From contig JAQWQF010000019.1 in the NCBI GenBank assembly GCA_029244935.1, positions 1 to 64,000 of the forward strand: 64,000 nucleotides of DNA, written 5' to 3'. The number at the start of each line of letters is the position of its first letter. Position 1 is the first letter of the stretch. This stretch comes from Methylophilaceae bacterium (GTDB taxonomy: Bacteria; Pseudomonadota; Gammaproteobacteria; Burkholderiales; Methylophilaceae). Position numbers and translations under genes: made by a program. This document shows, piece by piece, positions 10,581-21,018 of this stretch. The notes under the pieces were generated by a model. The model was not told where the DNA came from and did not search any database. It worked only from the letters and a program-made list of their open reading frames with translations.

Positions 10581-12521
10581 TTATTTTTTCTTACTGTCTT
10601 TCTTGTTGTCTTTCTTTACTTCTTCATATTCAGCATCAACAACGTCTCCTTCGACTGTCTTCTCCTTGGTTTTACTATCTTCTTTTGGTTCAGCTTGACC
10701 TGCTTGTTGGTCTGCATGTATTTTTTCAGTAAGTTTTTGTGATACTTCAGCCAGTGTTTTATTTTTAGCTTCAATGTCATCTTTATTATCACTCTTTAAA
10801 GACTCTTCAAGGTCACTAATAGCTTTTTCTATTTTTTCTTTCTCATCCTTTTCAATTTTATCAGGATTATCAGCCATCATTTTTTTAACTGAATGAATCA
10901 TACCCTCAGAAAGGTTTTTTGCATCTACTAATTCCCTTAATTTTTTATCTTCTTCAGCATGAATTTCAGCATCATCTTCCATCTTTTTAATTTCTTCTTC
11001 ACTAAGGCCACCACTAGATTTGATAACGATTTTATTTTCTTTTCCAGTAGTTTTATCCTTGGCATTAACGTGCAAGATACCATTTGCATCAAGATCAAAT
11101 GTAACTTCTATCTGAGGTTTTCCTCTTGGCGCTGGTGGTATTTCATCTAAATTAAATTGCCCTAAACTTTTATTTCCAGCAGCCATTTCTCTTTCCCCCT
11201 GAAAGACGTTAATTGTAACTGCGCTTTGGTTATCTTCAGCAGTGGAAAATGTTTGTGATTCTTTTGTTGGGATCGTAGTATTTTTTTTAATTAATTTTGT
11301 CATAACACCACCCATTGTTTCAATTCCTAGACTCAGTGGAGTAACATCTAACAGTAAAACATCCTTCACATCACCTTGAAGAACTCCGCCCTGTATTGCA
11401 GCACCAACTGCAACTGCTTCATCAGGGTTAATATCTTTTCTTGGTTCAACTCCAAAAATCTCTTGTACTTTTTCCTGAACTTTAGGCATTCTAGTTTGAC
11501 CACCCACAAGGATTACATCAGCAATCTCATTTGATGCCCCTGAATCCTTTAATGCTGTTTTACATGGTGCGATAGTTCTTTCTATAAGGTCTTCAACAAG
11601 TGATTCAAGTTTCGCTCTTGTTAATTTAACTACCAAATGCTTTGGTCCAGAAGCATCTGCAGTTAAGTATGGTAAATTTACTTCTGTTTGTGTACTGCTT
11701 GATAGCTCAATCTTAGCTTTTTCTGCAGCTTCTTTGAGTCGCTGCTTAACAAGCACATCCTGACTTATATCTACTCCATTTTCTTTTTTGAATTCTTCAG
11801 CAAGAAAATCAATTATTCTGTTGTCAAAATCCTCTCCACCTAAAAAGGTATCTCCGTTTGTTGATAAAACCTCAAACTGATGTTCACCATCTACACTTGA
11901 TATTTCAATAATAGAAATATCAAAGGTACCACCACCTAAATCATAAACAGCTATCTTTCTGTCTCCTTCTTGTTTATCTAGACCAAAAGCTAATGCAGCT
12001 GCAGTCGGTTCGTTGATAATTCTTTTAACATCTAAACCTGAAATTTTACCTGCATCCTTTGTAGCTTGTCGTTGACTATCATTAAAGTATGCTGGAACAG
12101 TAATTACTGCTTCAGTTACTGTTTCTCCAAGATAGTCCTCTGCAGTTTTTTTCATTTTTCTTAATGTTTCTGCAGATATTTGAGGAGGCGCCATTTTTTC
12201 ACCATGGACCTCTACCCAAGCATCACCATTATCAGCTTTAGCGATTGTGTATGGCATTAAATCAATATCTTTTTGGACCTCATCTTCTTCAAATTTTCGC
12301 CCAATAAGTCTCTTAACAGCATAAATAGTATTTTTTGGATTCGTGACAGCCTGACGTTTCGCAGGGGCACCAACCAATGTTTCTTCGCCCTCCTGATAGG
12401 CAATGATGGATGGAGTTGTTCGAGCTCCTTCTGCATTTTCTATTACTTTAGGCTTACCATTCTCCATAACTGAAACACATGAATTTGTAGTTCCTAAATC
12501 AATCCCAATTATTTTTGACAT
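10581..12521 (-). CDS. dnaK: Chaperone DnaK (Hsp70)
   Basis: [19 protein letters not shown] and full Hsp70 sequence. Confidence 0.99.
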   Translation of the reverse strand: MSKIIGIDLGTTNSCVSVMENGKPKVIENAEGARTTPSIIAYQEGEETLVGAPAKRQAVTNPKNTIYAVKRLIGRKFEEDEVQKDIDLMPYTIAKADNGDAWVEVHGEKMAPPQISAETLRKMKKTAEDYLGETVTEAVITVPAYFNDSQRQATKDAGKISGLDVKRIINEPTAAALAFGLDKQEGDRKIAVYDLGGGTFDISIIEISSVDGEHQFEVLSTNGDTFLGGEDFDNRIIDFLAEEFKKENGVDISQDVLVKQRLKEAAEKAKIELSSSTQTEVNLPYLTADASGPKHLVVKLTRAKLESLVEDLIERTIAPCKTALKDSGASNEIADVILVGGQTRMPKVQEKVQEIFGVEPRKDINPDEAVAVGAAIQGGVLQGDVKDVLLLDVTPLSLGIETMGGVMTKLIKKNTTIPTKESQTFSTAEDNQSAVTINVFQGEREMAAGNKSLGQFNLDEIPPAPRGKPQIEVTFDLDANGILHVNAKDKTTGKENKIVIKSSGGLSEEEIKKMEDDAEIHAEEDKKLRELVDAKNLSEGMIHSVKKMMADNPDKIEKDEKEKIEKAISDLEESLKSDNKDDIEAKNKTLAEVSQKLTEKIHADQQAGQAEPKEDSKTKEKTVEGDVVDAEYEEVKKDNKKDSKKK

Positions 12522-12546
12522 TTTGTTTTCCTTTAATATGTTTAAT

Positions 12547-13050
12547 TTATTTTTGTTTTGATACTGTAACTAGTGCTGGTCTCAGAACACGATTGTTTAA
12601 TTTGTATCCTTTTTGCATTACTGAAAGCACTTTATTTGGTTCATCTTCTGTTTCTATAATTGACATAGCTTGGTGATAGTTCGGATCAAATGACTCCCCA
12701 GTTGGATCAATTTCTTCAATACCAAATTTTCCAAAAATATCAATTAATTGTTTTTTTGTTAATTCCATTCCATTTTTATAGTCGTCTAATGTTGCTTTCT
12801 CAATTATTAGAGCAGCATCTAAACTATCCTTAACAAGCAGAATTTCTTGACTAAATCTTTCAACAGCAAATTTTCTTGATTTTTCAATTTCTTCTAAAGA
12901 TCTTTTTCTTTGGTTTTCTGCCTCTGCTTTTGTATAAAGAATATCTGCTTCAAGTTTTAATAACTTTTCTTTAAGTTCATTTATTTCTTTTGTAGAACTA
13001 ATAGCTTTCTTAGCTGGTTTCGCTTGTCTTTTTGTTTCGTTATTTGCCAT
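12547..13050 (-). CDS. grpE: Nucleotide exchange factor GrpE
   Basis: Coiled-coil followed by GrpE core ([28 protein letters not shown]...[22 protein letters not shown]). Confidence 0.96.
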   Translation of the reverse strand: MANNETKRQAKPAKKAISSTKEINELKEKLLKLEADILYTKAEAENQRKRSLEEIEKSRKFAVERFSQEILLVKDSLDAALIIEKATLDDYKNGMELTKKQLIDIFGKFGIEEIDPTGESFDPNYHQAMSIIETEDEPNKVLSVMQKGYKLNNRVLRPALVTVSKQK

Positions 13051-13087
13051 ATAGTAATAATTTTAAAAAATTTTAGATAAAACCAAT

Positions 13088-13113
13088 ATGGAGTTACTTT
13101 TATTTTTTTCAAC
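13088..13113 (-). promoter_or_regulatory. Candidate sigma32 heat-shock promoter for grpE-dnaK-dnaJ
   Basis: Minus strand GTTGAAA-N13-CTCCAT, compared with CTTGAAA-N13-CCCCAT. Confidence 0.65.
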
Positions 13114-13198
13114 CCCTAATTTTATTTTTGTTTGAAGATTTGACTTGTTATAGTTCTTTAACTGATAATGGCTGGCTTAGACAATAGAAATAAATAAT

Positions 13199-15016
13199 AT
13201 GAAAAATTCAATTATAGAAATAACTGAACGAATTAGAGAGAAAAGTAAACCAACCCGCACAGCATACCTTGAGCGAGTTAAATCTATGAAGCAAAGACAA
13301 CGGGGTGCAGATAGAATGGGCTGCGCTAATGTTGCTCATGCTATTGCAGCGCTGCCTCAGAATGACAAATTAAAAATTGTTGAAAAAAAATCCCCAAATA
13401 TTGGCATTGTTACAGCATATAACGATATGTTATCAGCCCATAAACCTTACGAAAATTATCCTCAGATTATTCGTGAAACAGCATCTAAACTAGGGGCAAC
13501 AGCACAGGTCGCAGGAGGTGTCCCTGCTATGTGTGATGGCGTAACGCAAGGTGAACCTGGAATGGAGCTAAGTTTATTCTCAAGGGATACTATTGCAATG
13601 GGGGCAGCTATTGGTTTATCACATGATGTCTTTGATGGCACATTAATGCTGGGAATATGTGACAAAATTGTACCTGGGCTACTAATAGGAGCCCTACACT
13701 TTGGCCATTTACCAACTATATTTGTTCCCGCAGGACCAATGTCTACCGGAATTGATAACACTAAAAAATCTAAGGTTAGGGAATTGTACGCACAAGGAGA
13801 AGTGGGGCGCGAAGAATTACTTGAATCTGAGTCAGCTGCATACCATGGGGAAGGAACTTGTACATTTTATGGAACAGCAAACAGCAACCAAATGCTTATG
13901 GAGGCAATGGGACTTCATATTCCAGGATCAGCATTTGTTCATCCACATGATAATGTCCGAAAACTCTTAACTGAGGAGTCAGTAAGACAGATAATTCAAA
14001 ATATTGAAGATCCTAATATGGTACCTATTGGCGAATTAGTTGATGAACGAGTTATTATTAATGCAATGGCTGCATTATTGTCTACTGGCGGCTCAACTAA
14101 TCATTTAATACATTGGGTTGCAATAGCAAAAGCTGCTGGCATCATAATTGATTGGTCAGACTTCCATGATCTAGCAAAATCAATTCCATTACTAGCAAGC
14201 GTATATCCAAATGGAACGGCTGATGTTAATCAATTTCAGGAGGCTGGTGGGCCAGGATTCGTTATTAGAGAATTAATTGACTCCGGTTGCATGTTTCCTG
14301 ATGTTGTGACTATTACAAAAGGTGGATTAGCGGAATATGGAAAGGTTCCTGTTGTTGAAGCTGGGAAATTAAAATGGCTAGATCTTCCATCCAAAAGCGG
14401 TGATGAATCAATTGTTAGAAAAGCAGACAATCCATTTAGTGAATCAGGAGGATTAAGGCTCCTAAAAGGGAATATTGGGAGATCAGTAATAAAGATATCT
14501 GCTGTTCCTGAAGAAAGACATATTATTGAAGCACCAGCAATAATTTTTAATAGCCAAGAAGAGTTATTAAATGCATTTGATGAAGGTAGTCTAGAAAAAG
14601 ATTTTATTGCCGTAGTTCGTTTTCAGGGGCCTAAAGCAAATGGAATGCCAGAGCTTCATAAATTAACTCCTCCTTTATCTGTTATTCAAAATAAAGGATT
14701 CAAAGTAGCGATTGTTACTGATGGAAGAATGAGTGGTGCGTCAGGTAAGATTCCTGCTGCAATTCATATGAGCCCAGAAGCTGCAGCGGGCGGAGCAATT
14801 GCAAAAATTCGGGAAGGTGATGTGATTAGAATTAATGCTGTAGTAGGCACATTAAATGTCTTATTAGATGATAATTCTTGGGATGAAAGAGAACCAGTTA
14901 TCATGACTGAGAAAGAAAAAATAAAAAATGGCCACGGAATTGGTAGGGAATTATTTGGCAGTATGCGAAATAATGTGTTGTCTGCCGAAGAAGGCGCTAT
15001 TACTTGGATAAATTAA
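13199..15016 (+). CDS. edd: Phosphogluconate dehydratase (Entner-Doudoroff)
   Basis: IlvD/Edd family; GIVTAYNDMLSAHKPYENYP; directly followed by eda. Confidence 0.97.
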   Translation: MKNSIIEITERIREKSKPTRTAYLERVKSMKQRQRGADRMGCANVAHAIAALPQNDKLKIVEKKSPNIGIVTAYNDMLSAHKPYENYPQIIRETASKLGATAQVAGGVPAMCDGVTQGEPGMELSLFSRDTIAMGAAIGLSHDVFDGTLMLGICDKIVPGLLIGALHFGHLPTIFVPAGPMSTGIDNTKKSKVRELYAQGEVGREELLESESAAYHGEGTCTFYGTANSNQMLMEAMGLHIPGSAFVHPHDNVRKLLTEESVRQIIQNIEDPNMVPIGELVDERVIINAMAALLSTGGSTNHLIHWVAIAKAAGIIIDWSDFHDLAKSIPLLASVYPNGTADVNQFQEAGGPGFVIRELIDSGCMFPDVVTITKGGLAEYGKVPVVEAGKLKWLDLPSKSGDESIVRKADNPFSESGGLRLLKGNIGRSVIKISAVPEERHIIEAPAIIFNSQEELLNAFDEGSLEKDFIAVVRFQGPKANGMPELHKLTPPLSVIQNKGFKVAIVTDGRMSGASGKIPAAIHMSPEAAAGGAIAKIREGDVIRINAVVGTLNVLLDDNSWDEREPVIMTEKEKIKNGHGIGRELFGSMRNNVLSAEEGAITWIN

Positions 15017-15028
15017 CAAAGAGAATAT

Positions 15029-15646
15029 ATGAAAACTATTGAATTAGCTAAGTACGGACCTGTAATACCAGTGATTGTGATTAATCATATTGATGAGGCG
15101 ATACCTCTTGCAGAAGCACTTCTTGAAGGCGGCATAAGAGTATTAGAAGTTACTTTAAGAACTGAATGTGGACTTAAAGCTATTGAAGCAATAGCAAAAA
15201 ATGTTCCAGAAGCAATAGTAGGAGCAGGAACCTTAAGAACACCGGCAGATGCCACTAACGCAAAGCTTGCTGGAAGCCAGTTTGCAGTCAGCCCAGGGTT
15301 TACCTCAGAAATGGGTAAAATTTGTAGAGAGATCGATTTACCATTACTTCCAGGAGTTTCTTCTGGAAGTGAGGTTATGGCTGCAAATAATGAGGGGTAT
15401 AAGTTTTTAAAGCTATTTCCTGCGGTTGCTGTTGGCGGCATTAATCTTCTAAAAGGTTTTTCAGGACCTTTTTCAGACGTAAAGTTTTGTCCTACAGGTG
15501 GTATAACTGTTGACTCTGCAAAAGACTTTTTATTGTTACCTAATGTTCCAGTTTGCGGAGGAACGTGGTTAACGCCAAAAGCTTTAGTAGAGAATAAAAA
15601 ATGGGCAGATATAACTAAGCTTGCAAAAGAAGCTAGCAATATTTAG
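15029..15646 (+). CDS. eda: 2-keto-3-deoxy-6-phosphogluconate aldolase
   Basis: GIRVLEVTLRTECGLKAIEAI, VGAGTLRTP, FKLFPAVAVGG, FCPTGGI. Confidence 0.97.
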   Translation: MKTIELAKYGPVIPVIVINHIDEAIPLAEALLEGGIRVLEVTLRTECGLKAIEAIAKNVPEAIVGAGTLRTPADATNAKLAGSQFAVSPGFTSEMGKICREIDLPLLPGVSSGSEVMAANNEGYKFLKLFPAVAVGGINLLKGFSGPFSDVKFCPTGGITVDSAKDFLLLPNVPVCGGTWLTPKALVENKKWADITKLAKEASNI

Positions 15647-15659
15647 CTACAGAGATTCA

Positions 15660-16319
15660 ATGCAAAATATAAATCAATATTCCACACTCATATTTGATTG
15701 TGATGGGGTGATATTAAATTCTAATTTCCAAAAAATTGAAGCATATAGAAATGCTGCACTCAAATTCGGAGCAGATACTGATCAAGCTGACGCTCTAGTT
15801 AAGTATCATATTGAGCTTACTGGAATTTCAAGAAATATTAAATTCGATTACTTTTTACAGACTATCATGAGGCGAAAGGTCACTGAAAAAGACATGAATT
15901 TCTTAGTTCAGAGCTTAAATACCGAGGTTATTTATCTTTTGAAGAATTGTGAAGTCACATTAGGTTTGGAGGCATTAAAAAAGCAGACCCAAGGTACAAC
16001 ATGGATGATTGCATCTGGGGGAGATCAGGAAGAATTAAGGTTTCTATTTTCAGATAAAAAAATTGATCATTTGTTTGATGGAGGTATATTTGGGAGCCCT
16101 AAATCTAAACACGACATTATCGAAAATTGTATATTGAATAATTCTTTTCTTCCAGCTTTATTTCTTGGCGACTCTCTTTATGATATTGAGACAGCAAAGA
16201 AATATAATTTAGACTTTATTTTTATCTCCGATTGGACTGACTTGGAGGATTGGGAGTTAATATGTAAGCAATATAATGTTGAATCTATAAGAACTGTGAG
16301 TGATTTAATTAAAATCTAA
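15660..16319 (+). CDS. HAD-superfamily phosphatase (phosphoglycolate phosphatase-like)
   Basis: DCDGVILNS motif I, FLGDSLYDIETAKKY motif IV. ATG at 15660 is more plausible than the track start inside eda. Confidence 0.85.
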   Translation: MQNINQYSTLIFDCDGVILNSNFQKIEAYRNAALKFGADTDQADALVKYHIELTGISRNIKFDYFLQTIMRRKVTEKDMNFLVQSLNTEVIYLLKNCEVTLGLEALKKQTQGTTWMIASGGDQEELRFLFSDKKIDHLFDGGIFGSPKSKHDIIENCILNNSFLPALFLGDSLYDIETAKKYNLDFIFISDWTDLEDWELICKQYNVESIRTVSDLIKI

Positions 16320-17767
16320 CTAATTTTTTTAATTATTTTACTTGAACTTCGACCTTGCAATAGGGGAATAAGCTCAACTTTCCCTCCCCATTTTTTAATC
16401 TCTTTATGACCGACAACCTGATTTATAGAATAGTCATTACCCTTAATTAAAAAGTATGGCTTTATTTTTTTTATTAAATTAATAGGAGTATCATCATCAA
16501 AAATAATAACTGCGTCAACTGCTTCAAGACTACATAAAACTCTTGCTCTATCTGATTCATTAATAAATGGTCTATTATTACCCTTAAGCTTTCTAACTGA
16601 TTTATCAGAATTTAAACCTACAATTAGGAAATCTACTTTATTTTTAGCTTGTTCTAAATAAGAAACATGGCCTGCATGAAGAATATCAAAACAACCGTTA
16701 GTAAAGCCTATTTTTTTTTTATTAATATGATGATGACTTAGCTTTTTTAATAAATCTTTTTCTGAAATTAGTTTATTTTTATCTCCATGAAATCCATCTT
16801 CTAACTCATTTATCAATTCATGTTTTTCAATTGGTGTCGTCCCAACTTTACTAATGACTATTCCAGCCGCAATATTTGCAATTTCTAGTGAATCTTGGAG
16901 TGTTAAATTGGCCATCATACCTACTGCTATCGCAGCAATAATAGTATCTCCAGCACCAGATACATCAAATACTTGTTTAAGTTTTGATGCAGGTATAGTT
17001 TGTATTTTTTTCTCAGTAATAAGTTTGACTCCTAAGTCGCCTTGAGTCATTGCTATAAATTCAATATCAAATTCTCGCCTTGCTTTTTTAAGACTTTTCT
17101 CAAGGGCGAGTTCATTTCTATCTTTGTTGTTTGTGAGGGTGCATGCCTCATTTTTGTTAGGAGTTAGTGCAGTAACCCCCTTATATTTTTCTAGATCATT
17201 TCCTTTTGGGTCAGCAATAACGGGAATTTTCATTTTCTTTGCTGTTTTAACTATAGACTTCATTAGCTCTAAAGAAATTAAGCCTTTAGCATAATCAGAA
17301 ATAACAATAATTGAGGGTCTTTGCTTAATTAAATCTAATATTTTTTTTATACTATTTTTATCTAGTGATAATAAAATTTCTTCTTCATCAATTCTGATAA
17401 TTTGTTGTTGCCCACTGATAATTCTAGTTTTGGTAGTAGTTGGGCCCTTACTTTTTATTACTCCTTTAGTAGAAATTAACTTTTCTCTAATAAGTTGAGT
17501 TAAGTTCTCTCCATTTATATCTTTTCCAATTAATCCAGCTATGGTTGTCTTAATACCTAGCCCACTTAGGTTCGCAGCTACATTTGCTGCTCCACCCATA
17601 CGAAATTGTTCGTTACTTTTTTTTAAAATAGGAATAGGTGCCTCAGGTGAAATACGTGTTATTTCTCCAAATATATATCGATCTAGCATTAAGTCACCAA
17701 CAACAAGGCACCATTGATCTTTGTTTGTAAATTTGGTTTTTAATTTTTCGATTAATATTCGTTCCAT
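16316..17767 (-). CDS. hldE: Bifunctional heptose-7-phosphate kinase / heptose-1-phosphate adenylyltransferase HldE
   Basis: PfkB-like N-terminal domain and cytidylyltransferase C-terminal domain (GFTNGCFDILHAGHVSYLEQAK). Confidence 0.95.
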   Translation of the reverse strand: MERILIEKLKTKFTNKDQWCLVVGDLMLDRYIFGEITRISPEAPIPILKKSNEQFRMGGAANVAANLSGLGIKTTIAGLIGKDINGENLTQLIREKLISTKGVIKSKGPTTTKTRIISGQQQIIRIDEEEILLSLDKNSIKKILDLIKQRPSIIVISDYAKGLISLELMKSIVKTAKKMKIPVIADPKGNDLEKYKGVTALTPNKNEACTLTNNKDRNELALEKSLKKARREFDIEFIAMTQGDLGVKLITEKKIQTIPASKLKQVFDVSGAGDTIIAAIAVGMMANLTLQDSLEIANIAAGIVISKVGTTPIEKHELINELEDGFHGDKNKLISEKDLLKKLSHHHINKKKIGFTNGCFDILHAGHVSYLEQAKNKVDFLIVGLNSDKSVRKLKGNNRPFINESDRARVLCSLEAVDAVIIFDDDTPINLIKKIKPYFLIKGNDYSINQVVGHKEIKKWGGKVELIPLLQGRSSSKIIKKIS

Positions 17768-17800
17768 ATATTTTATACCTTAGTTTTAATTCTGAAGAAG

Positions 17801-18784
17801 TTATGCGTATGGATCATTGCTCACTAAATAATTTTGCACATAATCTGATATTCCCTCAGAAAGCGTTTTAAATTTACTTTTAAATCCTACTTCTCTTATT
17901 TTATTAATATTTGCCTCTGTAAAGTACTGATACTTTTCTTTTAGGTCGTTGGGCAAATCGATATATTTAATAGCTGAATTATTTCCACCTAAATTATTTG
18001 CAACAGATTCACCAATAGCTTTAAATGGTTTAGCTTTTCCAGTTCCTACATTAAATAATCCAGAAATATTTCGATTCTTTAATAAATATACTACACACTC
18101 AACAGCATCTTTAACATATATGAAATCTCTTAATTGCATCCCATCATCATAATCTGAATGCTCACTTTTAAAGAGTCTGATCTCCTGCTCTTTTTGGTAT
18201 TGTTTGAATGCATGATAAACAACACTTGCCATTCTTCCCTTATGATATTCGTTTGGACCATATACGTTAAAGAATTTAAGCCCACACCACTGCGGAGGTA
18301 TTTCTGATTGAACCTGAGATTGCTGCAGAACCCATTGATCAAAAAAATGTTTGGAATACCCGTAAGCATTAAGGGGTGCTAAATTGTTTATTTCTTTTTC
18401 GCTGTCATTGTAACCATGTTCTCCTAGCCCATATGTAGCAGCAGAGCTTGCATAAATAAATGGAATATTATTTTTAGCACACCAACACCAAAGCATTTGA
18501 CTGTAGCGAATATTTGAATTTAATAAACGATTAAAATTATTTTCTGTTGTAGTACTTATAGCTCCCATATGAATAACAGCAGAAATCTTATTTTTTTTTA
18601 TTAGATATTTGTTTAGGTCATTCTTATGTATAAATTCAGAAAACTTTCGTTTTGAAATATTTTTTTCTTGATTAGGATTAATCAAATCATCAACAATAAC
18701 AAATTGATCTTCATTAAGAATGGTATTAAGGTGCCATGCAATTATGCTTCCAATCATGCCAGCGCCGCCTGTAAGGATTATCAT
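17801..18784 (-). CDS. hldD: ADP-L-glycero-D-manno-heptose 6-epimerase HldD
   Basis: SDR fold IILTGGAGMIGSIIAWHLN; paired with hldE. Confidence 0.95.
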   Translation of the reverse strand: MIILTGGAGMIGSIIAWHLNTILNEDQFVIVDDLINPNQEKNISKRKFSEFIHKNDLNKYLIKKNKISAVIHMGAISTTTENNFNRLLNSNIRYSQMLWCWCAKNNIPFIYASSAATYGLGEHGYNDSEKEINNLAPLNAYGYSKHFFDQWVLQQSQVQSEIPPQWCGLKFFNVYGPNEYHKGRMASVVYHAFKQYQKEQEIRLFKSEHSDYDDGMQLRDFIYVKDAVECVVYLLKNRNISGLFNVGTGKAKPFKAIGESVANNLGGNNSAIKYIDLPNDLKEKYQYFTEANINKIREVGFKSKFKTLSEGISDYVQNYLVSNDPYA

Positions 18785-19887
18785 ATTGTCTTTTTTATCT
18801 TATCGTATTGTTGCTTAGTCTTTATCGAAGCCCTTTTTTCTTTATCTGCAAGCCATTTATTATCTAACCAACCACTTAGATGATCGCTTAAAATTTTAGA
18901 CATAGCTTTAATCCACATAGGATTATGATTAAGCGCAGGAATATAAAAGTATTTACCACCTCCATGTTCCTTAAAAATAGCTTTTCCTTCAATATTAATT
19001 TCTTCTAATGTTTCTAGACAGTCACTGGAAAAACCAGGACAGATTACATGAACATTTTTTTCTTTATTAGTTCCAAGGCCCTTAATGATATCGGCAAAAT
19101 ATGGCTTTAACCATTCTGCTTTACCAAAACGGGACTGGAAACAAACTTGATACATATCATCTTTAAGATTTAATGCTTCAGCAAGAAGTCGTCCTGTCTT
19201 GTGGCATTCGCAATGGTATGGATCACCTTGCATTAAGGATCTTTTTGGAATTCCATGAAAGCTCATGACCAGTTTTGTTGGTTTTCCATTTTTTTTCCAA
19301 AAATCTAGAATAGAATCCTTTAGTGCATTTATGTATGCTGGATGATCATGATAATTTCTAATTGTTCTGATTGCAGGGACATTTCTTGCCCGCAAAAGAA
19401 TTCGCCATAAGCTATCCATAGAAGATGCAGTTGAAGAGGCAGCATATTGAGGATAGAGGGGGAGTAAAATAATTTTAGTACAATTTTTCCTCTTTAGTTT
19501 TTTGAATGCCTCAGGCATTGAAGGATTTCCGTAACTCATTCCTAATTCCACTTCAATTGGTTCTTTGTAGTCTTTTTTTAATTGCTTTTTTAGTAATAAC
19601 ATTTGTTTTTTTGCATTAACTAATAATGGAGATCCTTCCTTTGTCCAAATCTGTTGATATTTTTTCGCAGAAGCAGATGGCCGAATTACTAAAATAATAC
19701 AGTGTAAAATCCAACACCAAATAAAGCGGGGTATTTCAACTACTCTTCTATCCATAAGAAATTGACCCAGATATTTTCGTAAGGATTTTGCATCAGGGGC
19801 ATCTGGAGTACCAAGATTGGCTAGTATTATTCCAATTCTCGGTGGGTCTCCATGCTTGTAATTTGGTTCAGGTTGGTAATAGCTCAT
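18781..19887 (-). CDS. hemH: Ferrochelatase
   Basis: GIILANLGTPDAPDAKSLRKYL, MSFHGIPKRSLMQGDPYHCEC, CPGFSSDCLETLEEI. Confidence 0.96.
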   Translation of the reverse strand: MSYYQPEPNYKHGDPPRIGIILANLGTPDAPDAKSLRKYLGQFLMDRRVVEIPRFIWCWILHCIILVIRPSASAKKYQQIWTKEGSPLLVNAKKQMLLLKKQLKKDYKEPIEVELGMSYGNPSMPEAFKKLKRKNCTKIILLPLYPQYAASSTASSMDSLWRILLRARNVPAIRTIRNYHDHPAYINALKDSILDFWKKNGKPTKLVMSFHGIPKRSLMQGDPYHCECHKTGRLLAEALNLKDDMYQVCFQSRFGKAEWLKPYFADIIKGLGTNKEKNVHVICPGFSSDCLETLEEINIEGKAIFKEHGGGKYFYIPALNHNPMWIKAMSKILSDHLSGWLDNKWLADKEKRASIKTKQQYDKIKKTI

Positions 19888-19890
19888 ATT

Positions 19891-20910
19891 TTATTTAATT
19901 AATTGAATTGAATTGCTTAACAGTTTAGCAGTGATGTCTACAATCGGAATAACTCTTTCGTATGCCATTCTAGTCGGCCCAATTACACCGATAGTACCTA
20001 AAACTTCGCCGTTAGCATGATATGGCGCAGTAATAACACTACACTCATCAAGGGCCTGGTAGCCTGATTCCTGTCCGATAAAAATTTGCATGCCATCTGC
20101 TTGGTAGCTTTTATCTAGAAGGTTAAGTAATGCAGATTTTTTTTCAAATACTTCTATAATTTTTTTTATGCTGGTAACGTTTTGAGATAATTCATTAGAC
20201 CCCAATAAATTGCCTTGGCCAGATATAACAATATTGTCATTTTTTATCTCATCTGAAGACGTTTCAATTGCTGCTGTCATTAAATTTATCATTTCTTTTT
20301 TCATATTATTTAGTTCATTTGAAATTTTTATTTTTGTATCTTCAATTGAATGCCCTTCAAATTTATGATTAAAATAATTTGATGCTTCTAAAAGTGTTCC
20401 TTGGTCATAATTTTGATCTGTGAAAAGTACTCGATTCTGAACGTTACCATCATCTGTCACAATTATTACTAAAACTCTTTTATCTGAGAGACTTAAAAAT
20501 TCAATATGTTTGAAGGTAAGTTTCTTTGCTTTAGGAATCATTACTACCCCAGCAAATTTAGTTAATTCAGAAAGTGCCTCAGAAACAGAACTTCCAAGAT
20601 GCTTATTATCAGAAAGTATTAATTGTTTTTTTAGCAGAGAAAGCTCTTTTTCATTAGGTGACTGCATTGTCAATAGGCTGTCTACGAAGAAGCGATAACC
20701 CATTTGCGTTGGGACTCTTCCCGATGATGTATGTGGACTTAGAATAAAACCAGCATCCTCAAGGTCTTTCATAACTCCCCTAATTGAAGCCGAACTAAGT
20801 GCAAGGCCAGATGAGGACGCAAGTGATTTAGAGGCTACGGGCTGCCCATCTTTAATATGCTGCTTTATTAATGCTCTTAATAGAGTTTGTGCCCTGATAT
20901 CTAAGCTCAT
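19891..20910 (-). CDS. hrcA: Heat-inducible transcription repressor HrcA
   Basis: Winged HTH N-terminus (LLRALIKQHIKDGQPVASKSLA...SSGRVPTQMGYRFFVD) and C-terminal ALDECSVITAPYHANGEVLGTIGVIGPTRMAYERVIPIVD. Confidence 0.95.
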   Translation of the reverse strand: MSLDIRAQTLLRALIKQHIKDGQPVASKSLASSSGLALSSASIRGVMKDLEDAGFILSPHTSSGRVPTQMGYRFFVDSLLTMQSPNEKELSLLKKQLILSDNKHLGSSVSEALSELTKFAGVVMIPKAKKLTFKHIEFLSLSDKRVLVIIVTDDGNVQNRVLFTDQNYDQGTLLEASNYFNHKFEGHSIEDTKIKISNELNNMKKEMINLMTAAIETSSDEIKNDNIVISGQGNLLGSNELSQNVTSIKKIIEVFEKKSALLNLLDKSYQADGMQIFIGQESGYQALDECSVITAPYHANGEVLGTIGVIGPTRMAYERVIPIVDITAKLLSNSIQLIK

Positions 20911-21018
20911 TTAAATTGAATTAATTCTTTCCTTAGAAGATGAATCGATTAAAATAGATTTTATAATATGTTTTATTTTACTAATTCAAAACTAATATAG
21001 CTAGAATAAAAAACAATA

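Noticed and set aside
15085-15639. 184-aa antisense ORF over eda
   Set aside because: Entirely antisense to a clearly conserved gene; low-complexity composition with no recognisable domain; typical shadow ORF.
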